IMG/VR virus record: IMGVR_UViG_3300043772_002120
Span: 1 to 28,852 of that record
From: a virus
Length of the DNA: 28,852 nucleotides
Reading direction: 5' to 3' (one strand)
How positions within the stretch are numbered: position 1 is the stretch's first letter; each line of letters begins with the position of its first letter. This document shows positions 17,015 to 25,332 of this stretch, in pieces. A program made the translations under genes and the position numbers. Below the pieces are notes generated by a model, which worked only from the letters and a program-made list of their open reading frames with translations, was not told where the DNA came from and did not search any database.

Positions 17015-18319
17015 ATGCAAGAAGTCATCTTTGAACCATCCGCCGAAACCGCCATCCTTTCATGCCTCTGTCATGCCCCGTCAGAGGATCAGCGTGAGAT
17101 CCTTTTATCTATAAAGGAAGATCACTTCTACCTTCAGGAGAACAAGATCATCTTTCGGGCGGTCATGCGCTGTATCGCCAAGGGGATGCAGGCAGACATT
17201 ATCAATGTCAAGGGGGAGATCGAAGCCGCCAACGAATACGATATCGTTGGGGGTGAGCAGAAGATCACAGAAGTTGCTACTTCGTGTGTGGCCCACAACA
17301 ACTGGAAACGCTACTACCCCAAGCTGGAGGAAGCCCGCTACAGAAGGTCGCTGGAATACTTGGCCAACGACATGGTTCACAAGGCCAGAGACCGCGAGCT
17401 AAAGATTGAAGAACTCAAGAACTGGTCAGAGACCACCGTCATGCGGGCTGACTACGAGATGGATGATGGTAGCAAGCTCTCCATTAACAATGCCTTGGAT
17501 CGCGCTGCCCAGAACATCGAATCCACGATTGCAGGAAAACCCTGCATTGGTATTCGCACTGGTATCACTCCATTGGATGACCTTCTCATGTTTGGCTTGC
17601 GCGGCGGCGACATGGTTGTCTTGGCTGCGAGACCAGCGGTTGGCAAGACGGCCAGCGCCCTTCAGATTGCCGAAAACGTGGCACTTAACCAGAAGAAACG
17701 GGTCTTGATCTTCTCTTTGGAGATGACCAGCGTTGCTCTCATGGAGCGCATGATCCGCTCGCGGGCGCGTGTGGGTGCTGCTGACATTCTATCTGGTCGG
17801 GTGACCCCGCATCAGAAACAATCTCTCGGACGGGCCGTGCAGGAAATCCAAGCATCCGAAATCATTTGCGATGATAGCTCGGCCAAATCTATCGGTTATC
17901 TCAAAGCGGTAGCTCGCCGCGCCCACCAGCGCACCCCGCTAGACCTCATCATCATTGACTACCTCCAATTGGTTAAGGGCGATAGCAAGCGCGGAAAAGA
18001 CAATCGCGTGTGCGAGGTGGAAGAGATTAGCGGCGGCATCAAGGATCTGGCCAAGACCCTCAAGGTTCCCGTTCTGGTACTGGCTCAACTCAACCGCGAC
18101 CCAGACAAGCGTGGAGGACGCCCCAGCCTCTCAGACCTTAAGGGATCTGGAGCCATTGAACAGGACTCAGACATTGTCATCATGCTTCACAGCGAAGACG
18201 CTCAAGATCATGAACAGAATCCCACCATGGAGTTTATTGTCGGCAAGCATCGTGACGGCCCCACAGGTGTGGCCAACATGAGCTTCAACAAAGCGATTAC
18301 CCGATTTGAGGTGGCGTAG
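17015..18319 (+). CDS. dnaB: DnaB-like replicative DNA helicase
   Basis: 434 residues from ATG 17015. An N-terminal DnaB domain (residues 1-110) is followed by the RecA-like ATPase: Walker A ARPAVGKT (205-212), ESLEM-type H1a SLEM (234-237), Walker B LIIIDYLQL (311-319), the glutamine motif LAQLNR (356-361), and GSGAIEQDSD (377-386). It would form the hexameric ring that unwinds phage DNA at the fork. No primase is visible nearby. The end overlaps the convergent Cys-rich gene by 23 bases. Length is normal for phage DnaB. Confidence 0.92.
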   Translation: MQEVIFEPSAETAILSCLCHAPSEDQREILLSIKEDHFYLQENKIIFRAVMRCIAKGMQADIINVKGEIEAANEYDIVGGEQKITEVATSCVAHNNWKRYYPKLEEARYRRSLEYLANDMVHKARDRELKIEELKNWSETTVMRADYEMDDGSKLSINNALDRAAQNIESTIAGKPCIGIRTGITPLDDLLMFGLRGGDMVVLAARPAVGKTASALQIAENVALNQKKRVLIFSLEMTSVALMERMIRSRARVGAADILSGRVTPHQKQSLGRAVQEIQASEIICDDSSAKSIGYLKAVARRAHQRTPLDLIIIDYLQLVKGDSKRGKDNRVCEVEEISGGIKDLAKTLKVPVLVLAQLNRDPDKRGGRPSLSDLKGSGAIEQDSDIVIMLHSEDAQDHEQNPTMEFIVGKHRDGPTGVANMSFNKAITRFEVA

Positions 18320-18899
18320 CCTTCCAGCAGAAGGCTGGGAAGTTCAATCCTTCTCCGCCTTGTGCATCAACTGGAAGATGGACGGAGACCGCATTGTAGC
18401 ATCCACAAATTCCACAGGCTTTAAGCTGCTGGTCATAAGATGTTGTTTTTGCTCCCGCAATATGGGGTAGCATTCCAGCAATTCCCTTGCACCCCCAACA
18501 GCCAGAAGTGGCAATTTGGTGCGGACAGGCCGCACAAATCTTAGCCCTGCGTTCCGCCTCCTCTTGATCGACTAGCTGGAACTTGTTGTTTTTGGCAAAG
18601 TAATACATTGCCTTGACCCATCGGACAATTTGAGAGAACCCCAAAGTTTGTTTTTCTTGGGTACACGGCACACAGTTTTCGTTTCCAGCCATCCTGTCAC
18701 AAAGATTGTGTTCTATTTGTGACACAAGATCCACGGGCGGGGTAATGTTTTTGGAGATCAGAAGCTTTTCGCAATTCGCAACCATATCATGCCAATCGCC
18801 CCCACGAACGGGCTCGCCCACAATCGGACAATTTACCCACCATCCCTGTGGGGGAACACTTGATTTTCTCTCGTAGCAAAATTTGGGTGCCTCAGTCAT
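18297..18899 (-). CDS. Cys-rich zinc-binding phage protein, 200 aa
   Basis: Start ATG 18899-18897. Cys residues come in pairs that should bind zinc: C122-A-A-C125-P, C134-W-G-C137, C162-G-I-C165-G-C167 and C191-W-K. The pattern RAKICAACPHQ ... LKACGICGC ... FPAFCWK is shared with unnamed phage proteins. No enzymatic motif is visible. Its start overlaps the terminase-small-like gene by 8 bases, so both are probably cotranscribed and made together; a DNA-packaging or virion role is possible. Confidence 0.65.
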   Translation of the reverse strand: MTEAPKFCYERKSSVPPQGWWVNCPIVGEPVRGGDWHDMVANCEKLLISKNITPPVDLVSQIEHNLCDRMAGNENCVPCTQEKQTLGFSQIVRWVKAMYYFAKNNKFQLVDQEEAERRAKICAACPHQIATSGCWGCKGIAGMLPHIAGAKTTSYDQQLKACGICGCYNAVSVHLPVDAQGGEGLNFPAFCWKATPPQIG

Positions 18900-19662
18900 T
18901 AATAACTAGCTCCGCCTCATAAGTGTTGTTTTCAGGAATCTTCATGGATTCCAGCTTGGTGGCAATGTTGATCTGAATTGCATTCTGTTGGTTGTTGCCC
19001 TCAGAAAAGTTGATGGCGGCAGCTTCTGCCAACTGCTTGATGTTCCTCATCATGCCTAGAGCCTCCATGCCGTCTAGATCTTGCGCGGCATCAGCGGCCT
19101 TCACTAAAACCTTACCAGTTAAAAACTTGATCGACTTTTTCATGGTCTCTAGAGATGCTGTGATTTCCGACATTACAGAAGGAACACCGTCATCTTCCCA
19201 AGGGGCTGGAGATTGCTCGTTGACCAGACGTTCGCGGCACTGAATCCAACGCTGGGTGTCCCGCCATAGGCAGACGGTAGACTCGCTAACTTTTAACTCC
19301 TCGGCAATATCCCGCAGGGTGCGTCCCGAACAATACATGGAGAACCCCTTGATACACTCAAGCCTACGTTTTTTATCCATCTCCTCCATTCTGGCGGGAG
19401 GAGCAACTAGAGCTACTGGACGTTCCTTATCCCAAGGATAGAGATTTTCTGCTTCGGGATTCTCTTGCCAGATTTTAGCGTATTCATCCCACTTCTCGCT
19501 ATAGATCATCTTCTCAAGAGTGGGCTTGTGCTTAGTGTCCAAAGCCTTCATTACCTCTGGCAAATCCCTACCAGCGGCGTAGAGTCGAAATGCATTCTGT
19601 TTTTTAATGCGGTTTTCTAGCGTATCCCAATCCCGTTCTCCGCTCTTGCGCTTTTTCTCCAT
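18892..19662 (-). CDS. Terminase small subunit candidate with tandem HTH
   Basis: 256 residues from ATG 19662-19660. Two similar segments, residues 22-60 (LYAAGRDLPEVMKALDTKHK) and 103-140 (SMYCSGRTLRDIAEELKVSE, then TVCLWRDTQRW), follow the YxxGxSLxxIAxxLxVSxxTVxxW pattern of small terminase DNA-binding domains. A helical region (168-215) could be the oligomerisation part. It is placed back to back with the large terminase gene, only 28 bases apart, but on the opposite strand, which is unusual. A plain regulator is the alternative. Confidence 0.6.
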   Translation of the reverse strand: MEKKRKSGERDWDTLENRIKKQNAFRLYAAGRDLPEVMKALDTKHKPTLEKMIYSEKWDEYAKIWQENPEAENLYPWDKERPVALVAPPARMEEMDKKRRLECIKGFSMYCSGRTLRDIAEELKVSESTVCLWRDTQRWIQCRERLVNEQSPAPWEDDGVPSVMSEITASLETMKKSIKFLTGKVLVKAADAAQDLDGMEALGMMRNIKQLAEAAAINFSEGNNQQNAIQINIATKLESMKIPENNTYEAELVIND

Positions 19663-19676
19663 TCGGATTAGTTTAG

Positions 19677-19690
19677 TATAAATTTCATAA
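19677..19690 (+). promoter_or_regulatory. Possible -10 element of the terminase gene
   Basis: TATAAA (19677-19682), or TAAATT in the TAnnTT form, lies 6-8 bases before the terminase ATG in the 28-base divergent gap. No convincing -35 is present. If used, the message would again be nearly leaderless. Confidence 0.3.
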
Positions 19691-21532
19691 ATGGCAACAG
19701 TTGATCAAGGGATAGAGAAATACGGGAGATTATGGTTACCCAAAGACGGACAGGCAATTACGCCAATCCGAATTGAGATGGACGCCTTCTTGCAGGGGCT
19801 TACCCCCGAAGAAGGAGGGCTCGGAAAGGCTCGGCATTATCGCAATGTTGTCTCGGCTATCTGGCCAACCTTCCAATGGCACAGGTGGGCAGAACTCAGC
19901 GCACAGGCATTCTGCAACCAAGTCTATGAGGTGGATGAGGCCACAGGAAACCGATTTGTCCGAAGCGTGACGGGACTGGCTGGTGGTACCGACTCTGGTA
20001 AATCCTACGGGATGGCGGCATTTGCACTGGTCAACTGGTTCTGCGACCCGATCAATACAATGACCATTGTGGTCTCTACGTCCAAAATTGATGCAAAACA
20101 GCGTATCTGGGCGGCTTTGGTTAAGATGTACCGCGAAGCCCGAAACATGGGCTTGGCTTCTGGAAGACTCATTGAGTCCATGGATATTATCAAACTCTCG
20201 GATGAAGAGGGCGCTGTTATCGATCCCGAAACAGGGGTAAGCGATGCGTCCTCAATCATGCTCCTAGCGGCTGGCGATGAATACAAAGACGATGCCCAGA
20301 AACGCCTTCAGGGTAAGAAAAATCGTCGTATCGTGTTGATTATTGACGAGTTACAAGACTGCTCTGCTTCCGTGATCAATGAGGCAGTCTGGGGATTTAA
20401 GGGCGCACAAGAGCTTTATATCGTCGGCGCTGGTAACCCGTCATCCATCTTTGATCCCCATGGGAAGTTCTGTGAACCCATCAAGGGGTGGATGAGTGTG
20501 GATGAGCAAACCCCGAACTGGAAGATACGGGTGGCTGGTATCGAGGGTGTATGTATCAGATTTGATTCAGAAAACGACAATCCGAACCAACAGTCTTTCG
20601 ATGCTGGCAAGGGGTTGCGCTATCCATTTCTACCAAAGCCTAATGATGTGGCTCTTGCCAAAAAGGAACTCGGAGAACTCAATCCGCAGTATTGGAGAAA
20701 GTTTAGGGGGTTCTGGCCCCCTGCCGATGCCGATGACTCCACGATTGTCTCTGATATCCTATTGGCTCGCCACGGGGCGCTAGACAAACCGATCTGGGAT
20801 GGAACTCCGAAAGATATTGCTGGTATTGACCCAAGTTATACTGAAGGCGGCGATAGGTTTGTATTTACCCACCTCAAGTATGGCAGGCTGATTAGTGGCA
20901 AGTGGGCGATAGCTGTCGAAAAACAGTATGTCCTCAACCGAAGAGCGGGATCTCAAGAGGACTTTCAATACGAGATGATCCAGCAAATCCACGACCTCTC
21001 TCTCAAGTTGGGAATTCCTAATCAGTGGATGGGGGTAGATGCTTCGGCTGGCGGTATTTTCTGGTCAATCGGAGAACGAGAACTCCTAAAGGGTTGGCAT
21101 GCAGTGAGTTTTGCAGGAGCGGCATCCGACCTTCCCGTCAGCGCCCAATATGCTATGAGGAACGAAGTCACTGGAAAACCGCAAGTCGGCAAGGAGTTGT
21201 TCCACAACATGGCTTCAGAACTCTGCTTTGCTGCCAGATACTTCTTAGAGTGCGAACAACTCAAGGGTATTACCCCTGATTTGGCTTGGGAGATGACACA
21301 AAGAAAGTATGTGCGTCGAACCCGAAAGATTATCATTGAGTCCAAGACGGACATGAAAAAAAGGATCGGAAAGTCTCCTGACTTATTTGACTCATTTGCA
21401 GTTGGATTGTTTGTAGCCCGAAAAGTATTTGGAGCCATGGCTGGCAGTGAGGCGATTGAGGAAAAGAAACGGCTCAACAAAGAGACATTTAAAAAACTCA
21501 AACAGTCCTTGACTATAAGGAAAAATTGGTAG
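19691..21532 (+). CDS. terL: Terminase large subunit
   Basis: 613 residues from ATG 19691. ATPase motor: Walker A GGTDSGKS (98-105) and Walker B IVLIIDE (214-220). Nuclease domain: the D380-P-S-Y pattern in IAGIDPSYTEGGD, D450 in WMGVDASAGG, and a late acidic pair, SPDLFDSF (562-569, D564 and D567), giving the three-acid RNase-H-like site that cuts concatemers. It docks on the portal and translocates DNA into the procapsid. Length is usual. Downstream come fibre genes rather than a portal gene, which is an uncommon order. Confidence 0.93.
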   Translation: MATVDQGIEKYGRLWLPKDGQAITPIRIEMDAFLQGLTPEEGGLGKARHYRNVVSAIWPTFQWHRWAELSAQAFCNQVYEVDEATGNRFVRSVTGLAGGTDSGKSYGMAAFALVNWFCDPINTMTIVVSTSKIDAKQRIWAALVKMYREARNMGLASGRLIESMDIIKLSDEEGAVIDPETGVSDASSIMLLAAGDEYKDDAQKRLQGKKNRRIVLIIDELQDCSASVINEAVWGFKGAQELYIVGAGNPSSIFDPHGKFCEPIKGWMSVDEQTPNWKIRVAGIEGVCIRFDSENDNPNQQSFDAGKGLRYPFLPKPNDVALAKKELGELNPQYWRKFRGFWPPADADDSTIVSDILLARHGALDKPIWDGTPKDIAGIDPSYTEGGDRFVFTHLKYGRLISGKWAIAVEKQYVLNRRAGSQEDFQYEMIQQIHDLSLKLGIPNQWMGVDASAGGIFWSIGERELLKGWHAVSFAGAASDLPVSAQYAMRNEVTGKPQVGKELFHNMASELCFAARYFLECEQLKGITPDLAWEMTQRKYVRRTRKIIIESKTDMKKRIGKSPDLFDSFAVGLFVARKVFGAMAGSEAIEEKKRLNKETFKKLKQSLTIRKNW

Positions 21533-21548
21533 ATTCTATTTGCCATTT

Positions 21549-21911
21549 ATGGCTCAACTACCAATTGCCGAAGCGGATATTTGCATATTCCAAGGTGCCA
21601 CATTCAATCAGACTCTGTTCTATGAGACTGGGGAACCCTCGGCTCCCGTTGATCTTACGGGATTTACAGCCAAGATGCATATTCGGTCAAAGCCCGAATC
21701 CAAAGCACTAATTCTTGAATTGTCTACAACTAATGGTAGAATCGTATTGAATGAAGCTACGGGATCTATTAGGCTACTTATTTCGGCATCTGACACGGCA
21801 TCGCTCTCGGTCTGTGATAAAGCCGTATATGACCTTGAGCTTTACAACGGGGCCGTCACAACCCGAATCCTGCAAGGCAATGTTATCATTTCACCAGAGG
21901 TTACCCGCTAA
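21549..21911 (+). CDS. Small beta-rich fibre-associated protein, copy 1
   Basis: 120 residues from ATG 21549; a TTG nine bases earlier is possible. The pattern I-x-QGATF...F...APVDLTGFTAKMHIR...NGRIVLNEATGSIRLLISA..TA.L....YDLELYNG.VTRILQGNV..SPEVTR is common in phages just upstream of fibre genes. It looks like an Ig-like beta-sandwich. The gene at 24964-25332 is a paralogue. Placement before a fibre gene suggests a baseplate, adaptor or fibre-attachment role; this is inference. Confidence 0.7.
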   Translation: MAQLPIAEADICIFQGATFNQTLFYETGEPSAPVDLTGFTAKMHIRSKPESKALILELSTTNGRIVLNEATGSIRLLISASDTASLSVCDKAVYDLELYNGAVTTRILQGNVIISPEVTR

Positions 21912-22235
21912 ATGAGCAAGATCTGTATCCCTATTCCCTCTAGTAGTGTTATCGGCGTTTCCTCAACCCCGATCCAAACACCTAGTGTAAACATTCTTCG
22001 TGTTGAGCCCTCGATTACTGGATTGGATGGTGGTGGATCAACTAACCTTGACAGCCTTAATACGGTTAGCGGAACCTATGCTGTTGGAATTGTTATATTT
22101 TTGGTTATTGGTGGAATTCCTGCCATCTACCAACTTGCCAACGGCACTGACGCCGAAAACCTACCATTTGTAGTCAGACCAAATGACTATGATAGCCAAA
22201 CTGGAACAAAACGTGTTTGGAAGCGACTAATGTAA
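21912..22235 (+). CDS. Hypothetical fibre-module protein, 107 aa
   Basis: ATG 21912 follows the previous stop directly. The first half is Ser/Pro/Ile-rich (IPIPSSSVIGVSSTPIQTPS), then a Gly-rich turn and LDSLNTVSGTYAVGIVIFLVIGGIPAIYQ, hydrophobic enough to span a membrane but more likely a buried strand pair, then VVRPNDYDSQTGTKRVWKRL. The vRPxDY...vW ending is seen in phage proteins linked to tail fibres. It lacks a counterpart in the second module. Confidence 0.6.
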   Translation: MSKICIPIPSSSVIGVSSTPIQTPSVNILRVEPSITGLDGGGSTNLDSLNTVSGTYAVGIVIFLVIGGIPAIYQLANGTDAENLPFVVRPNDYDSQTGTKRVWKRLM

Positions 22236-22237
22236 AA

Positions 22238-24967
22238 ATGAAATATATTCTCTCACTTATTATCGGTGGAGCCTTGGTTGTTTCTGGCTTCGGACAAACT
22301 CGCAACGTTCTGGTTGGAACCAACAATGCTGTTGTTCAGCCTACTAATTTTTGGAGCGCCGATGCATCCAATGCTCGCACGGGCCTTGGCTTGGGTAGTG
22401 CCGCGACAAGCCCCGCATCCGCATTCCAACCAGCATCTACCAATCTTACGCTTCTTGCTTCAAATGACGGATCATCGCTTACTAATCTTAATATTTCTGG
22501 GTTAGGAACTATTTCCATTAGCAATATTTCTGGTCTTCAGTCGGTTTTAGATGGAAAGCTGGCAACCAACGGAAGCGCTGCAAATCTTACATCATTTCCA
22601 TCCACCATTCTTCAAACAACATCCGCCATTACTAATTTTCCCGCTGGGCTTCTTCGGGCGAACGGAGACGGATCTGGCCTGACAAACCTCCCCATTCCAG
22701 CAACTGCCAGCAATGTTCTCTCTACTATTGCTGTGGCAAAAGGTGGAACTGGGGCCACCAATGCTCCTGATGCCAGAATTAATCTTGGAGCAACAACTGT
22801 TGGTAATGCTGTATTTATTGCAACCAACGCCGCTTCGGCCAGAAGCGCTCTTTCTTTAGGAACAGCTTCTACCAGTTCGGTTGCAGATTTTCAGCCCTCT
22901 TCTTCTATTTTGACAAATCTTGCGGCAAATAACGGGGGTGGTCTAACGAATATTACTGCCGCAAATATCACTGGAACAGTGGGGCTTGCCTCTAACATTA
23001 CTGGAACGGCGGCACTCGCAACCAATGTTACTGGTGTTGTAGCGTTGGCTAATGGCGGAACAGGGGGAACCAATGCTGCAACTGCAAGGTCTGGAATTGG
23101 TGTTGGAACTACCAATACACTTACCATCGCTGGATTGGTTTCTCAAAACCTAACAATCAGCGCAGGCGGAGGAATCACACTTCAATCCGCAATTACAAAT
23201 GATGCATCATTTAGGACTAATATCGGTCTTCCTTGGGTTGGCCTTACAAATACTACAGCATCTGGATTTAGAACAGCACTTGAGCTTGGAACGGCGGCGA
23301 CAAATCCATCAACCGCATTTCAGCCGTCTTCTTCGGCACTTACAAATCTTGCCGAAAACAATGGAATTTCGCTAACAAATTTACAGGCCAGCAATTTGGT
23401 CGGAATTATTGCATCTTCAAATATCCAAGCTGTAAACCTGACAAATATTTCTGGTGTTCTTGCGGTCAGCAAAGGTGGAACTAGTGCTACAAACGCATCA
23501 GATGCCAGAACCTCCTTGGGTATTACAACTGTTGGAAATTCACTTTTTACAGCAACTAACACATCTGCCGCAAGAACCGCAATCGGCGCGTTGGCATCAA
23601 ATGATAATGGCTCTGGATTAACAAATCTTACAGCCGCAAATATTACTGGTTCTGTAGCCATTATTAATGGCGGAACTGGAGCAACCAACACTACAACCGC
23701 CAGAACGAATCTTGGATTAGGCTGGTCTGCGCTTACTAATACAGATGCCACAAACTTCCGTAATGACATCGGGCTTGGAGCAACATGGTTGACTAATACA
23801 AATGTCACTAATTTTAGAACGGCGATTGGATTGGGGGTGACAAATGTTGCGTTCTTTGACGGCTTGCAAGTTTTAGGTTCTGGAATTGAGGCAAGCGGCA
23901 TTCTTCTATCTGGAACAAATGCGACTTTAGTATTTGATGAGGAATCCGCAAAAGCTAAAACGCGCACTAACCTTGGATTCCCTTGGAGCGGGCTCACAAA
24001 TACAAATTCTTCAACATTCCAAGCGGCACTATTTGGATCTAATACCAATCCAGTTTTGGTAAACACTAATGGAGAAGTGGTAAGCCCAACCAACTTTTGG
24101 GCAGCGGCCCCGATATCTACAACTGTACAATACCAGACAAACATTACTGGAACATCAACAAATGCCGCCACAAATAGTCGCAACCTATTCTTGTTCAGTC
24201 TTTCTCCTTCGGTGTCGGGAATTACCAATACGGTCACATTGCCCACGAACCCCGCAACCACATTTGAAGGAGATAGAGCTACTATTACCCATTTGGCCCA
24301 GACAACTAATACAGTGACGGCTATTAGGCAATTGGGCGCAGTAACCAATCTAATCACTCTCAACCAACTTGATGAAACGGTTCTATTGATGTATCGCAGT
24401 GGTGCATGGAGGTTGGCCGACAACATCTCCTACATTGAGCCCATCTATTTTTCTGGCACCAACGCATCGGCCAATGCGGCGGCAAGTAGAACAAATTTGG
24501 GATTAGGAGCGACGAATGATGTTGTATTTAGAGGAATAGAGATTGGCGGAACAAATCCTACATTTTATGTCCCCTCAGATGGAACTCTTTTTGAGGTGTA
24601 CAAACCCATCTGGTTTGGTGATAGAAATGGAACAAATAATATTTTTGAGTTTGAAGCAGAAGATGAAGATATTGCCCGCACCAACCTCGGCCTCCCGCTC
24701 CCAGCCCTCACCAACACCAACAATGCCAATTTCCGCAATGCCATAGAACTCGGAGCCACTAACAACGTCTCCTTCTCCAATGTCACGGCATCTGGAACTC
24801 TGACAGCTACTGGCACTGTGACGGCAACCACCAATCTTGTGGTTAATGGGTTTGTAGACTTCTCCACCAACCACACCAACTCAAATCCCGCAACCAACAA
24901 CCAGATCAATGACTTCATTGAGATTCGTGTTGGAACCAATCAATTCTGGCTACCAGTTTATAAATGA
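22238..24967 (+). CDS. Repetitive tail-fibre-like protein 1 with a signal peptide
   Basis: 909 residues from ATG 22238, just after the previous stop. The N-terminus MKYILSLIIGGALVVSGFGQ is a convincing signal peptide, which is not expected of a tail fibre. The body consists of degenerate repeats built on AxGGTGATNAxxARTNLGLG, GSGLTNLxAANITGT and ALTNTxATNFRxxIGLG. The C-terminus has a different fold (residues 600-700, Thr/Asn-rich beta). Such Asn/Thr/Gly repeats form beta-helical or triple-beta fibres. It may be a secreted or surface adhesin rather than a virion fibre. Synonymous codon use becomes C-rich after about 24675. Confidence 0.7.
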   Translation: MKYILSLIIGGALVVSGFGQTRNVLVGTNNAVVQPTNFWSADASNARTGLGLGSAATSPASAFQPASTNLTLLASNDGSSLTNLNISGLGTISISNISGLQSVLDGKLATNGSAANLTSFPSTILQTTSAITNFPAGLLRANGDGSGLTNLPIPATASNVLSTIAVAKGGTGATNAPDARINLGATTVGNAVFIATNAASARSALSLGTASTSSVADFQPSSSILTNLAANNGGGLTNITAANITGTVGLASNITGTAALATNVTGVVALANGGTGGTNAATARSGIGVGTTNTLTIAGLVSQNLTISAGGGITLQSAITNDASFRTNIGLPWVGLTNTTASGFRTALELGTAATNPSTAFQPSSSALTNLAENNGISLTNLQASNLVGIIASSNIQAVNLTNISGVLAVSKGGTSATNASDARTSLGITTVGNSLFTATNTSAARTAIGALASNDNGSGLTNLTAANITGSVAIINGGTGATNTTTARTNLGLGWSALTNTDATNFRNDIGLGATWLTNTNVTNFRTAIGLGVTNVAFFDGLQVLGSGIEASGILLSGTNATLVFDEESAKAKTRTNLGFPWSGLTNTNSSTFQAALFGSNTNPVLVNTNGEVVSPTNFWAAAPISTTVQYQTNITGTSTNAATNSRNLFLFSLSPSVSGITNTVTLPTNPATTFEGDRATITHLAQTTNTVTAIRQLGAVTNLITLNQLDETVLLMYRSGAWRLADNISYIEPIYFSGTNASANAAASRTNLGLGATNDVVFRGIEIGGTNPTFYVPSDGTLFEVYKPIWFGDRNGTNNIFEFEAEDEDIARTNLGLPLPALTNTNNANFRNAIELGATNNVSFSNVTASGTLTATGTVTATTNLVVNGFVDFSTNHTNSNPATNNQINDFIEIRVGTNQFWLPVYK

Positions 24968-25332
24968 CCAACTACTGGAGACTTGAGAGAGATATTGAAA
25001 TCGTCCAAGGAAAGACATGGACGGCGAAGTTTCGTTATCTGACCAAGTCCTGCAAGGGGAAGTCTAATGTCCCAGTCAATCTTTCGGGCTATGGGGCCAA
25101 CATGGTCATCCGTGAGTGCGCCAAGGATAGTGCTACTTTGCTCACATTGACCTCTGGAAGCGGGATTACGCTCGGCGGAAGCGCGGGCACCATCGAAATC
25201 GAAATTACCGCCACACAGGCCGCAAACCTCACAGCAGGCGACAACGTCTACGAAATCGAACTCTACCTCGGCTATACCTATATCGCATTCGCCACAGGTA
25301 AAGCTAAAGTCTATCAGGAGATCGCCCGATGA
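24964..25332 (+). CDS. Small beta-rich fibre-associated protein, copy 2
   Basis: 122 residues; ATG 24964 overlaps the previous stop (ATGA). It aligns by eye with copy 1 at 21549: IxQGKTW...FRY...VPVNLSGYGANMVIRE...LTLTSGSGITLGG.AGTIEIEITA.QAANL......YEIELYLG...IAFATGKAKVYQEIAR. It lacks the DLTG/EVTR exact residues but keeps the order of strands. It heads the second fibre module and likely attaches the following fibre to the particle. Its end overlaps the fibre gene by 4 bases. Confidence 0.7.
   Translation: MTNYWRLERDIEIVQGKTWTAKFRYLTKSCKGKSNVPVNLSGYGANMVIRECAKDSATLLTLTSGSGITLGGSAGTIEIEITATQAANLTAGDNVYEIELYLGYTYIAFATGKAKVYQEIAR

Noticed and set aside
23320-24426. Leftward 368-codon frame opposite fibre 1
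   Set aside because: It arises because the repetitive Thr/Asn/Gly codons avoid stops on the opposite strand. The product is low-complexity Val/Ala/Pro with no domain.
22238-24967. CRISPR array or tandem DNA repeats in the fibre region
   Set aside because: The repeats are degenerate at DNA level, vary in length and keep a reading frame, as expected for protein repeats.
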